A DNA stretch of 16,761 nucleotides from an uncultured Elusimicrobia bacterium. GTDB taxonomy: Bacteria > Elusimicrobiota > Endomicrobiia > Endomicrobiales > Endomicrobiaceae. The notes under the pieces were generated by a model. That model had not been told where the DNA came from. It did no database searches and saw only the letters and a program-made list of their open reading frames with translations. The stretch covers positions 1 to 16,761 of the forward strand of contig CALGGE010000060.1 of NCBI GenBank assembly GCA_937916125.1, in the 5' to 3' direction. Both the position numbers and the translations under genes were made by a program. Shown piece by piece: positions 1-7,113 of the stretch. Every line of letters begins with the position of its first letter. Position 1 is the first letter of the stretch.

Positions 1-111
1 CCCTTCGGGAAAAAACTTTTGCCGTTAATCAGTTTTTTGTCTCAAAAATTGTTCGCTCATAGACGGCTACAGGCTGCACTCAAACATATTCCCTTTTTGC
101 TCCGTTTTTCT
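1..111. other. Left-edge intergenic stretch, no gene seen
   Basis: No supportable gene on either strand. It opens with a small CCC-TTC-GGG hairpin (1-9), followed by an 8-bp AT-rich inverted repeat (10-17 with 31-38) around the word GCCGTTA, which resembles the joint word of the adjoining repeat mosaic. The stretch is probably part of the same intergenic repeat landscape. Open frames across it are low-complexity (Phe/Ser/Thr-rich) and continue through the octamer repeats, so they are not credible proteins. Confidence 0.5.
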
Positions 112-272
112 GCCGTTCTCAACTCTTCAACTTTTCAACTATTCAACTGTTCAACTGTCGTTGTAGTTGCCGTTCATTGTACATTGTACATCATACATTG
201 TACATTGCCGTTCCCAACTCTTCAACCTTTCAACTATTCAACTGTTCAACTGTCGTTATCAACTGTTCAACT
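112..272. repeat. Mosaic intergenic repeat built on a CAACTNTT octamer array
   Basis: Two 51-nt direct copies (112-162 and 207-257) differ at only two positions. Each contains about five tandem octamers of the form CAACTNTT (120-159 and 215-254). In the first copy the variable base is C, T, A and G in successive units. A third short remnant lies at 260-272. Between the two copies is a segment made of repeated CATTGTACAT-like words (about 175-206) that is itself partly palindromic because of TGTACA. The heptamer GCCGTTC occurs exactly at the module joints (112, 169, 207). The period of 8 is not a multiple of 3, and no convincing protein is encoded on either strand. The array supplies the stop codon of the glycosyltransferase gene that ends at 267. 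Function is unknown; it looks like an expandable, dispersed intergenic repeat. Confidence 0.85.
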
Positions 273-1046
273 AAAATCGCTTTGCGATTTTTCCAGCTTT
301 TTCTTCAACAAATAAAATTTTATATATTTTACAAAAATATAATACGAACTCAATACTGCCCAAATAAATCCTTCCATACCGTCCAAAAAGCCAAGTTTTA
401 AAATATAAGATTTTATAAACCCTATCGGAGGTCTGAAAATCACATCAGTAATATAAAACTTTTTATTTTTATCATATCTTTTTTCGGCGTCCAAAGACGT
501 ATATTGATCAAACTTTTTAAAATAATTATTTAAATTCGGAAAAGAATTATGATAAAAAACATTTTTAAGCGAAGACGTTTTACCTGACACTTCAAGACAT
601 TCATGTACCGAACCGCCTACATATTTCGACAAAGATTTTCTTGCAAGTCTCATACGGGATTCTCTTGCGATACCGGAATATTTCATCCGCTTACCGAGAA
701 AAGAGTTTACTCTTGTTAAATAAAATCCGTCATAATCAACAACGTCTTTTTCAACCAAAACATCCTTTATTTCTTCTTTAAGTTCTTTCGACAGAATTTC
801 ATCCGCGTCCAAATGAAGTACCCACTCATTTTCGGCAAGAGACAAAGCAAAATTTTTTTGCTCGGAGAAATTATCAAATTTTCTCGTAAAAATTTTTGCA
901 TTAAACTTTTTGGCTGTTTCCACCGTTTTATCGGTCGAACCGCTGTCAAGTATAACAATCTCACTTACCAATCCTCGTACGCTCTCAAGAGATTTGGCAA
1001 TATTTCCCGCCTCATTTTTTGTAATCATTACAAGAGATATTTTCAT
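267..1046 (-). CDS. GT2 glycosyltransferase, WaaE/KdtX-like
   Basis: A 259-residue GT-A fold glycosyltransferase. The N-terminus shows SLVMITKNEAGNI (residues 4-16) and ILDSGSTDKT (32-41). The metal/nucleotide-binding DADE motif lies at 80-83. The C-terminal part has the F-DG-EGF pattern and a hydrophobic stretch typical of the WaaE branch, which adds a glucose to the lipopolysaccharide inner core at the cytoplasmic face of the membrane; the true acceptor here is unknown. The start ATG overlaps the preceding gene's stop as ATGA, so translation is probably coupled. It is the last gene of the envelope-sugar operon. The last residues (KSQSDFS) are encoded by a small palindrome and the stop codon lies in the octamer repeat, so the natural C-terminus has probably been altered. 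Family call firm; substrate not. Confidence 0.9.
   Translation of the reverse strand: MKISLVMITKNEAGNIAKSLESVRGLVSEIVILDSGSTDKTVETAKKFNAKIFTRKFDNFSEQKNFALSLAENEWVLHLDADEILSKELKEEIKDVLVEKDVVDYDGFYLTRVNSFLGKRMKYSGIARESRMRLARKSLSKYVGGSVHECLEVSGKTSSLKNVFYHNSFPNLNNYFKKFDQYTSLDAEKRYDKNKKFYITDVIFRPPIGFIKSYILKLGFLDGMEGFIWAVLSSYYIFVKYIKFYLLKKKLEKSQSDFS
273..291. repeat. Small perfect palindrome at the end of a GT2 gene
   Basis: Arms AAAATCGC (273-280) and GCGATTTT (284-291) form a perfect 8-bp stem around a 3-nt loop, TTT. The element lies inside the last codons of the glycosyltransferase gene and directly abuts the octamer repeat. It resembles the palindromes at 7085-7105 and 13687-13709 in having AT-rich outer arms, a GC core next to the loop and a tiny loop. 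It could act as a weak terminator for the minus-strand operon, but no U-tract follows on that strand. Confidence 0.7.
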
Positions 1047-1843
1047 TTATTCTTCACAAATTTCCTTATTACAAAATTTTCAAATTTATTTCTGTTTTTT
1101 TCAAAATATTTTAATAATGACGAATTATACATTTTCTTTTTATCAAATGTCATCTTATCGTCGCTGCCTAACCCGCCGTAATGATATACTCTGCTTCCAG
1201 GAAGATAACATATTTTCTTGCCTGAAAGTTTCAACTGTCTGAAAAGATCGGTCTCTTCCAAATAGAAAAAATATCTTTCGTCAAAACAACCGACCTGCTC
1301 CATATATTTTTTATTTATTATAAAGCATGCTCCGCGCAAAGAATTGACTTTGTAACATTTCCCCTCTTTGTAAAAATTTTCTTTTACGGAAACGTACAAT
1401 TTTATAAAAGGTTTAAAAAGTTCCGTCCACAAAGTAGCTTCGGGATAGACGGATTTTTGAATTGTATTGTTTTTCCTTATAAGACGAGGACCTATAACGG
1501 CAATACCGTCGTCGGAAACAATTTTATTATACAATAAAGAAACAGAGCCTTTGGTTATTTCCGTATCGGTATTTATGTATAAAATATAATCGCCGGCGGA
1601 ATTTCTAAAGCCCTGATTTGCAGCTTTTGCGAAACCGAGATTATCACTGTTTTTTATAACTAACGTGTCAGGATATATTTTTAAAACTTCATCAATTGAC
1701 CCGTCGGTACTGTTGTTATCAACTATTATCCGTTGTGCATTTTTCGACGATGTTATTTCGTCATTGTTATCCAAAGCTTTAAGACAGTCAAACAGTACTG
1801 ACTTTGAATTTCTGGTAACTAATACTATTGAAAGTTTACTCAA
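1043..1843 (-). CDS. GT2 glycosyltransferase, rhamnosyltransferase-like
   Basis: A 266-residue family 2 glycosyltransferase. Visible motifs are SIVLVTRNS near the N-terminus, VDNNSTDGS (41-49), NLGFAKAANQG (68-78), the NTDTEI version of the DXD motif (91-96) and a FDERYFFYLEETDL acceptor-domain motif. This set is typical of WcaA/RfbF-type enzymes that build O-antigen or other surface glycans from dTDP-rhamnose or other donors. The start is a TTG codon placed directly after the TAA of the upstream dehydrogenase with no gap. A GTGAGG Shine-Dalgarno about 6 nt upstream and the lack of a nearby in-frame ATG support it. It overlaps the next gene by 4 nt. The donor sugar cannot be read from the sequence. 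Confidence 0.9.
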   Translation of the reverse strand: MSKLSIVLVTRNSKSVLFDCLKALDNNDEITSSKNAQRIIVDNNSTDGSIDEVLKIYPDTLVIKNSDNLGFAKAANQGFRNSAGDYILYINTDTEITKGSVSLLYNKIVSDDGIAVIGPRLIRKNNTIQKSVYPEATLWTELFKPFIKLYVSVKENFYKEGKCYKVNSLRGACFIINKKYMEQVGCFDERYFFYLEETDLFRQLKLSGKKICYLPGSRVYHYGGLGSDDKMTFDKKKMYNSSLLKYFEKNRNKFENFVIRKFVKNK

Positions 1844-3139
1844 TTATATCCTCACAATTTTTGACGATTTTAAAGATTTTGTTGCGTTTCTGGTATCAAA
1901 AACAAGGTTTGCTTTTTTTACGATATCAACATAATCTACGTTTGTGTGATCCGTTAAAATCACAACGGCATCATATTTTGAAAGGTTTGAAATATTTTTT
2001 TCGGACTTTAATATTTTATCGGCAACTTTTACCGTCGGAATATAGTAGTCATAATAAGAAAGTTTAGCCTGTTTTTTCAACAATAGAGTCATTACGTCAA
2101 GTGCGGGAGATTCTCTTAAATCGGCGACATCTTTCTTATATGCCACGCCCAAAACAAGTATCTTCGAATTTTTTATTGATTTTGATTTTTCGTTTAAAGC
2201 ATCCGCGAGTTTGGTTACAACATATTCCGGCATCTTGGAATTTATTTCACCGGCAAGCTCGATAAATCTGGAATAGAAATTCAATGTTTTTAATTTCCAT
2301 GAAAGATAATGCGGGTCAAGAGGAATACAATGCCCGCCGATTCCCGGACCCGGAGTAAACTTCATAAAGCCGAAAGGTTTTGTTGCCGATGCATCTATTA
2401 CTTCCCAAACATTTAAGCCTAATCTGTCGCACATTAAAGCAACTTCGTTAACAAGCCCTATATTTACGGCTCTGAAAGTATTTTCCAAAAGTTTTACCAT
2501 TTCGGCAGCTTCCGTAGAAGATACTTTATGAACGTTCGTAAAACTGCCGTAAACCTGACATGCGAGTTTGGCAGATTTATCGCATATTCCGCCGACAACT
2601 TTCGTCGTATTTGCTATCGTAAACTTCTTGTTCGCGGGATCTATTCTTTCGGGGCTGAATGCCAAATAAAAGTCTTCTCCGCCTTTTAAGCCCGTTTCTT
2701 CAAGCATGGGCAATACCAATTCTTTTGTAGTTCCGGGATAAGTAGTGGATTCAAGAATTATCAACTGTCCTTTACGCAAATTATCTTTTATTTCGTTTGT
2801 TGCGGAAACTATATAAGAAACATCGGGATCTTTCGACTTTCTTAACGGTGTAGGCACACAAATTATTATTACATCAAGTTTCGATATAGCCTTAAAATTT
2901 GTCGTAGCGGAAAGTTTCTTTGCTTCAACAAGCTCTTTAATATCGGCGGTAGCAATATCTCCGATATAAGATTTTTTATTATTAATATTTTCAACTTTCT
3001 TGGCATCAACTTCCAAACCCGTTACGGTAAAACCTTTCTTTGCAAGTTCCACTGCCAAAGGAAGCCCGACATAACCGAGACCTATAACACCTATTTTAGC
3101 TGACTTCGAATTAATTTTATTCATTAAGTCTATATACAT
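1844..3139 (-). CDS. UDP-sugar 6-dehydrogenase (WbpA/TviB-like UDP-GlcNAc dehydrogenase family)
   Basis: A 431-residue nucleotide-sugar dehydrogenase that oxidises C6 of a UDP-hexose to the uronic acid in two NAD-dependent steps. The Rossmann motif GLGYVG lies at 20-25, and ESTTYPGTT follows at 130-138. The C-terminal half has the catalytic motif GGHCIP with Cys271, and a C-terminal UDP-binding domain contains GVAYKKDVADLRESPA. The overall pattern is closest to WbpA/WecC-type enzymes (UDP-GlcNAc or UDP-ManNAc) rather than glucose-specific Ugd, but specificity is inferred. ATG at 3139 is chosen because AAGGAG sits 6 nt upstream; a later Met at residue 6 has no such signal. It follows the epimerase gene by 25 nt and is immediately followed by a TTG-started glycosyltransferase. 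Confidence 0.93.
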   Translation of the reverse strand: MYIDLMNKINSKSAKIGVIGLGYVGLPLAVELAKKGFTVTGLEVDAKKVENINNKKSYIGDIATADIKELVEAKKLSATTNFKAISKLDVIIICVPTPLRKSKDPDVSYIVSATNEIKDNLRKGQLIILESTTYPGTTKELVLPMLEETGLKGGEDFYLAFSPERIDPANKKFTIANTTKVVGGICDKSAKLACQVYGSFTNVHKVSSTEAAEMVKLLENTFRAVNIGLVNEVALMCDRLGLNVWEVIDASATKPFGFMKFTPGPGIGGHCIPLDPHYLSWKLKTLNFYSRFIELAGEINSKMPEYVVTKLADALNEKSKSIKNSKILVLGVAYKKDVADLRESPALDVMTLLLKKQAKLSYYDYYIPTVKVADKILKSEKNISNLSKYDAVVILTDHTNVDYVDIVKKANLVFDTRNATKSLKSSKIVRI

Positions 3140-3164
3140 TTTGCTCTCCTTAAAAAAAATTGTT

Positions 3165-4133
3165 TTACAATTTTACATTCTTAAACCAGCTCTTATTTTC
3201 CAAATACCAATCTACGGTATTTTTTATCCCCTGTTCCAAAGAAACGGTCGGCTTCCAGTTCAATATTTTTTCGGCTTTGGAAATATCCGCCCAAGTCGAA
3301 ACTATATCTGCTTTATGGAACGGTTTTTTATTCAATTTTGCTTTCTTGCCTAAATGCCGTTCTATCAAACCGATTACATAATTTAACGAAATAGGGTTAT
3401 TGCCACCACCGAGATTTATAATTTCAAAGCCTACATTTTTTAATGCTTTTATCGTTCCTTTTGCAATATCGTCAACATAAGTAAAATCTCTGCTTTGAGA
3501 ACCGTCGCCGAACAGTTCAATGGGAGTTCCTTCATCTATCCATTTGATAAACCTTATTATACTCATATCCGGACGACCTGCAGGACCGTAAACCGTAAAA
3601 TATCTGACGATGGAAATATCTGTTCCGTACAAGTAGTGATAAGAATAACACATTGCTTCGGCACCTTTTTTGGATGCCGCATAAGGAGAAATGGGAGTGT
3701 TTACCGCAAGCGTTTCGGTAAAAGGCATTTTTTGCCCTGCATAAAGTGACGATGTAGAGGCAAGAACAAATTTTTTAATTTTATATTCTCTGCAGATATC
3801 AAGAAGATTTAATGTTCCCATTGTGTTGGTTGATACATACACGAACGGATTTTCCATACTGTATCTGACGCCTGCACGGGCGGCCAAATTGATTACTGCG
3901 GTTACTTTATGTTTTTTAAAAATTTTCTCAAGAGCTTTTTTATCTTCTATATCTGTTTTGTAAAATTTAAAATTCTTATATTTTTTTAATTGTTTCAGTC
4001 TGTAATTTTTTATTTTAATATCATAATAATCGTTTATATTATCTATACCGATAATTTCCTTTTTCGACTTCAACAAAAGCTCTGCCGTCTTATTTGCAAT
4101 AAATCCTGCAACACCGGTAACAACTATACTCAT
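3165..4133 (-). CDS. NAD-dependent nucleotide-sugar 4-epimerase (UDP-glucuronate epimerase-like)
   Basis: A 322-residue extended short-chain dehydrogenase. The Rossmann motif at residues 7-13 reads GVAGFIA, so the usual third Gly is Ala. The catalytic set is present: STSS at 126-129 and Y141-AAS-K145. NDYYDIKIKNYRL (about 34-46) and DFTYVDDI are hallmarks of the UDP-glucuronate 4-epimerase branch. It would convert a UDP-glucuronic-type sugar to the galacto form, the natural partner of the dehydrogenase encoded next in the operon. The start at 4133 has AGAGG 5 nt upstream. A longer open frame reaches 4199, but its 22 extra residues run back across the predicted promoter and show no family similarity. 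First gene of the operon. Confidence 0.9.
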   Translation of the reverse strand: MSIVVTGVAGFIANKTAELLLKSKKEIIGIDNINDYYDIKIKNYRLKQLKKYKNFKFYKTDIEDKKALEKIFKKHKVTAVINLAARAGVRYSMENPFVYVSTNTMGTLNLLDICREYKIKKFVLASTSSLYAGQKMPFTETLAVNTPISPYAASKKGAEAMCYSYHYLYGTDISIVRYFTVYGPAGRPDMSIIRFIKWIDEGTPIELFGDGSQSRDFTYVDDIAKGTIKALKNVGFEIINLGGGNNPISLNYVIGLIERHLGKKAKLNKKPFHKADIVSTWADISKAEKILNWKPTVSLEQGIKNTVDWYLENKSWFKNVKL

Positions 4134-4170
4134 ATTAACCTCTTTTCGCGATAAAAATATACACGAGTAT

Positions 4171-4199
4171 ATTATACAAAAAAAATTACTCTTAAGCAA
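4171..4199 (-). promoter_or_regulatory. Sigma-70-type promoter of the envelope-sugar operon
   Basis: On the minus strand TTGCTT (4199-4194), a 17-nt spacer with a T8 tract and TATAAT (4176-4171) form a near-consensus promoter. The start point would be near 4164, giving a leader of about 30 nt that carries the AGAGG ribosome binding site of the epimerase gene. The same -35 word TTGCTT is seen at the rpsF promoter. Confidence 0.8.
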
Positions 4200-4205
4200 T
4201 TTTTT
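4180..4205 (-). terminator. AT-rich terminator-like hairpin overlapping a promoter
   Basis: Two 11-nt arms (4195-4205 and 4180-4190) pair around a 4-nt loop. One pair is G-U in the minus-strand transcript but would be A-C on the other strand, which favours minus-strand RNA. A short extension of the U-run follows. It sits downstream of the HAD gene stop, so it may end that transcript, yet it covers the -35 box and spacer of the next promoter. The stem is AU-rich, so terminator strength is doubtful. Confidence 0.4.
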
Positions 4206-4239
4206 GCATACGCCGCCAAGCTGAAATTTTACTGTTTTT

Positions 4240-4878
4240 TTATGAATAGATTTTGGTTATTTTTTTGACTACGATATCTGCTTGCGACAGATATTGTTTC
4301 GGCAAACTTGTGGTAACGGCAACACAAAACATTTTTGCCGCTTTTGCCGCCTTTATACCGTTTGGAGCATTTTCTATTACCAAACATTGATTGGGCTTAA
4401 GGTTCAATTCTTTTGCCGCGGTTAAATAAGAATCGGGATGAGGTTTACCTCTTTTTACCATATCGGCGGAAATTATTACATCAAACATTTTAATAATTTT
4501 TTTAGGCAACATGGACATAACTTTTTGTTTTGACGACCCCGTAACTATGGCGGTTTTGAAATTTTCTTCTTTTAATTTTTTTAAAACAATTTCTATATCG
4601 TCGAAAAGAAACACTTTAAAATATTTTTTAAAAATCTTATTCCTTAAATTCAATACTGCCTGAACTTTTTTATCATCAAACTTAATTCCGTCTCTCTCAA
4701 AAAATCTTCTTACGCAACTGTCGCTTTTTTCGCCCTCTTTTTCATAAATATCAAATGGTGATACGGTAACTTTATATTTTTTCAAAGCTTCAAACCACGA
4801 TATAAAATGATACGGCATGGAATCGACAATCACCCCGTCCATATCAAATAAAACTGCCTTAAAATTTTTTATATTCAT
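4240..4878 (-). CDS. HAD-superfamily hydrolase, beta-phosphoglucomutase-like
   Basis: A 212-residue cytoplasmic haloacid-dehalogenase protein. Motif I is FDMDGVIVDS with the nucleophile Asp12 and acid/base Asp14. Motif II is TGSS (113-116). Lys145 in GKPHPDSYL is motif III. The last motif is IENAPNGIKAAKAA, with Glu169 and Asn170 where many relatives have Glu-Asp. An alpha-helical cap lies between motifs I and II. The family contains beta-phosphoglucomutase and sugar-phosphate phosphatases; which one applies is not visible. The start at 4878 follows a GGGGA box. An upstream extension of the frame is rejected because it runs through the preceding membrane-protein gene and is hydrophobic. Gap to that gene is 13 nt, so the two are probably co-transcribed. 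Confidence 0.88.
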   Translation of the reverse strand: MNIKNFKAVLFDMDGVIVDSMPYHFISWFEALKKYKVTVSPFDIYEKEGEKSDSCVRRFFERDGIKFDDKKVQAVLNLRNKIFKKYFKVFLFDDIEIVLKKLKEENFKTAIVTGSSKQKVMSMLPKKIIKMFDVIISADMVKRGKPHPDSYLTAAKELNLKPNQCLVIENAPNGIKAAKAAKMFCVAVTTSLPKQYLSQADIVVKKITKIYS

Positions 4879-4891
4879 ATATTTTTCCCCA

Positions 4892-5164
4892 TCAAAAATC
4901 GATAAATTTTTTTGCAAGAAGATAATTTCTGTAATACAGACAAATATCCGCAAGAACAAGAGCAAAATTAAAGATATACAAATAAAAAACACCGTCCATA
5001 TTATATACCAATTTATGCAGCATTCCCGCAATATAACCTATTTCAACAACACACATAAACAGTAAACTTTTCCCTACATTACGACGAGACGTATAACTTT
5101 TATAAATCGAAAAAGGCCACGCACTTGCAAAACATAACAACATTATTATTTCAAAAATACTCAT
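4892..5164 (-). CDS. Small three-helix membrane protein of unknown function
   Basis: A 90-residue protein with three hydrophobic segments (about residues 3-18, 32-49 and 58-77) separated by short basic turns. The first turn reads WPFSIYKSYTSRRNVGKS. A Pro in the first helix followed by a Lys/Tyr loop and a Gly-Lys-Ser is reminiscent of one half of a PQ-loop/SemiSWEET transporter, although the Gln of PQ is absent. I do not recognise a named function, and the transporter idea is only an inference. The ATG at 5164 has AGAGG 7 nt upstream. It precedes the HAD gene by 13 nt and follows the flavoprotein gene by 88 nt. That spacer is AT-rich and contains one TATAAT-like box without a good -35 partner. 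Confidence 0.75.
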   Translation of the reverse strand: MSIFEIIMLLCFASAWPFSIYKSYTSRRNVGKSLLFMCVVEIGYIAGMLHKLVYNMDGVFYLYIFNFALVLADICLYYRNYLLAKKFIDF

Positions 5165-5252
5165 TGCTATTCCTCTTATTTATTCTGATTATATATCTCA
5201 ATAAAATTATCCTAAGAAATTTTTATTTTTACAAAAACAATATATAAATTTA

Positions 5253-6482
5253 TTAAAAGTTTATTCCTGCGACAAAGCCGGTAGAGAAGGCAGCCTGGAG
5301 ATTGAAGCCGCCAGTCGGACCGTCAATATCAAGAATTTCTCCGCAAAAGTAAAGATTATCAATAATTTTTGATTTCATTGTTTTTTGGTCAACTTCATTA
5401 AGACTTACTCCGCCTTTTGTTACAATAGCCTCTTCAATGGGACGTGTGGATGTTATTCTGAATTTCATACTTCTCAAACCGTCAAAAATTTTCTTTCGTT
5501 TTTCTTTATTGACGCTCGAGCAACTTTCCGTCAATTTAATATTATTTTTCTTCATAAAGACATCCGTCATTTGAAGAGGAAGAAGAGTTTTTAACATATT
5601 TTTTATCGGCAATTTACCGAAATTGTTTAACTCTCTGATAAGTCTATCGTCAAGCTGTTTATCATCCAATGCAGGTTTAAAATTTATTGATATTTCCACA
5701 TTATGTTTTTTATCCAAAAGTTCGTAAACGAAAGAACTTACCGTCAATATAAGCGGCCCGGTAAGCCCGAAATTTGTAAATTCTATTTCACCGAAAAGTT
5801 TTTTCTTTTCGATATTATCGGCAAGAACCGTAATTTCTATATTTTTAAGTTTCAGTTTGTTTAATTGTTTTATCAACTTATCATCCGAAACCAACGGCAC
5901 AAGAGCAGGCGACGGTTTTATTACGGTATGTCCCAAATTTTCCGCCAAAACATAACCGCTCCCGTCCGAACCGGTCAACGGATAAGATTTTCCGCCCGTT
6001 GCAAGAATAAATTTTTTCGCAAGAAATTTACGACCGTCTTTCAAGATAACTTCTTTTATTTTTTTATCTTCGGTAATAAATTTTTCAACCGTGCAGTTTG
6101 CGAGAATTTTAGCATTATTGTTTTTAACAAATTTTATTAGTGCATTAACTATATCGCAAGCATCATTACTCTCCGGGAAATATCTGCCGCCTCGTTCCAA
6201 ACGACACTTTACGCCAAGCTCTTCAAAAAAGTTTATCGTATCCGTATTGAAGAATTTATTGAATGCACCGTATAAAAACTTACCGTTATTACCGAACCGT
6301 GAAATAAATTCTTTCAGTTCGGCACTGTTGGTAACATTGCATCTGCCTTTACCCGTAATGGAAAGTTTTATTGCCGGACGGGATTTTTTCTCTAAAATTA
6401 AAACGGACTGCCCGTTTTTTGCGGCAGTTCCCGCAGCCATAAGTCCCGCTGCTCCTGCACCGATTACTATAACGTCATACAT
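5253..6482 (-). CDS. FAD-dependent oxidoreductase of the HI0933/YhiN/BaiN family
   Basis: A 409-residue flavoprotein, the usual length for this family. The N-terminal FAD-binding motif GAGAAG is at 8-13, followed by the family signature KLSITGKGRCNVTNS. A second nucleotide-binding area reads ATGGKSYPLTGSDGSG. The C-terminal signature CGEILDIDGPTGGFNLQAA completes the family pattern. Members are annotated as NAD(P)/FAD-dependent oxidoreductases. BaiN of gut clostridia reduces bile-acid intermediates, but most homologues have no known substrate, so no reaction is claimed here. The start follows only a weak purine box (GCGGAA). It begins 12 nt after the stop of the P-loop kinase-like gene, so the two probably form an operon. 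Confidence 0.9.
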   Translation of the reverse strand: MYDVIVIGAGAAGLMAAGTAAKNGQSVLILEKKSRPAIKLSITGKGRCNVTNSAELKEFISRFGNNGKFLYGAFNKFFNTDTINFFEELGVKCRLERGGRYFPESNDACDIVNALIKFVKNNNAKILANCTVEKFITEDKKIKEVILKDGRKFLAKKFILATGGKSYPLTGSDGSGYVLAENLGHTVIKPSPALVPLVSDDKLIKQLNKLKLKNIEITVLADNIEKKKLFGEIEFTNFGLTGPLILTVSSFVYELLDKKHNVEISINFKPALDDKQLDDRLIRELNNFGKLPIKNMLKTLLPLQMTDVFMKKNNIKLTESCSSVNKEKRKKIFDGLRSMKFRITSTRPIEEAIVTKGGVSLNEVDQKTMKSKIIDNLYFCGEILDIDGPTGGFNLQAAFSTGFVAGINF

Positions 6483-6494
6483 TTTTTTATTCCG

Positions 6495-7049
6495 CTATTT
6501 CGATTTTAAACCGTTTAACAACTCGTCAATTTTTTTATGGAGAGTATTTATATCGTTTGTATCGTTGACAAATGTTATATCCGCCATTTGGCAACAAAGT
6601 GCAACCTGTTGCCCCGAGCCTGAAGACTGAGATTCTTTTTTTTCAAGTTCAATAAATTTCTCTAAAGTTTCGGGATCTCCGGGACGTTTTCTCGTCTGCA
6701 TTCTTGCAAAACGAAGTTCCTGCGGAGCATCAACATTTATTAAAATAAAATCTTTTATCGTCTTAAAAGTTTTTACCTCTTCACTGTGTCTGATGGAAGT
6801 GATACAGTAATCTTTACCGTTTTGAAATTTCTTTATAACGGACTTTGCCAAAACTCCGTTACCGTTATTCTGTCTTAATTCCGTTCCGAACTTAATTAAA
6901 TTTTCTCTTGTCGGTTCGATATTTTGTTCTTTCATTAAAAGCCTTATTTCGTCGGACAACGAAAAATGCGTAAACCCGTTATTTTTCACAATATAATCCG
7001 CTACTGTATCTTTACCCGAACAATACGAACCTGTCAATCCTATAATCAT
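6495..7049 (-). CDS. P-loop kinase, deoxynucleoside-monophosphate-kinase / dephospho-CoA-kinase-like
   Basis: A 184-residue cytoplasmic P-loop protein. The Walker A loop GSYCSGKDT occupies residues 7-15, with Asp after the Lys as in phage-type dNMP kinases (SGKDTVADYI). A mid-region segment, ITSIRHSEEVKTF, resembles the substrate part of those kinases. FARMQTRKRPGDPETLEKF is an arginine-rich lid-like region. The C-terminal VALCCQMADITFVNDTND is like the end of archaeal and bacterial COG0237-type relatives. The likely role is phosphorylation of a nucleotide or a related small molecule; the substrate is not known. The ATG at 7049 has AGGGGAG about 5 nt upstream. It leads a two-gene unit with the BaiN-like flavoprotein. 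Confidence 0.7.
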   Translation of the reverse strand: MIIGLTGSYCSGKDTVADYIVKNNGFTHFSLSDEIRLLMKEQNIEPTRENLIKFGTELRQNNGNGVLAKSVIKKFQNGKDYCITSIRHSEEVKTFKTIKDFILINVDAPQELRFARMQTRKRPGDPETLEKFIELEKKESQSSGSGQQVALCCQMADITFVNDTNDINTLHKKIDELLNGLKSK

Positions 7050-7084
7050 TTATACTCCCCTTAACAGAATGTAAAATGTACAAC

Positions 7085-7105
7085 AAAATTTGCTTCGCAA
7101 ATTTT
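7085..7105. repeat. Perfect small palindrome in the porV-kinase spacer
   Basis: Arms AAAATTTGC (7085-7093) and GCAAATTTT (7097-7105) form a 9-bp perfect stem around TTC. Immediately beside it is AATGTAAAATGTACAAC, a weak relative of the TGTACA words in the left-end mosaic. On minus it lies just past the porV-like stop codon and could serve as a weak terminator, but only four U residues follow. Confidence 0.7.
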
Positions 7106-7113
7106 CCAATATT

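Noticed and set aside
112..272. CRISPR-like array because of two near-identical repeats with a spacer
   Set aside because: There are only two long copies, each internally built of octamers, the intervening segment is itself repetitive, and no cas gene is nearby.
19..401. Two plus-strand open frames through the left repeat region
   Set aside because: They are Phe/Ser/Thr-rich low-complexity translations of the octamer array and overlap a clear glycosyltransferase on the other strand.
4134..4199. 22-residue N-terminal extension of the epimerase
   Set aside because: It runs back over the predicted promoter, shows no family similarity, and the internal ATG at 4133 has AGAGG at proper distance.
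4879..5031. Hydrophobic N-terminal extension of the HAD protein (possible membrane anchor)
   Set aside because: It is the membrane-protein gene read in another frame; the HAD motif starts right after the ATG at 4878, as is usual in the family.
6091..6630. 179-codon plus-strand open frame
   Set aside because: It is antisense to the flavoprotein and kinase genes, both of which have clear motifs; the long shadow frame is due to codon bias.
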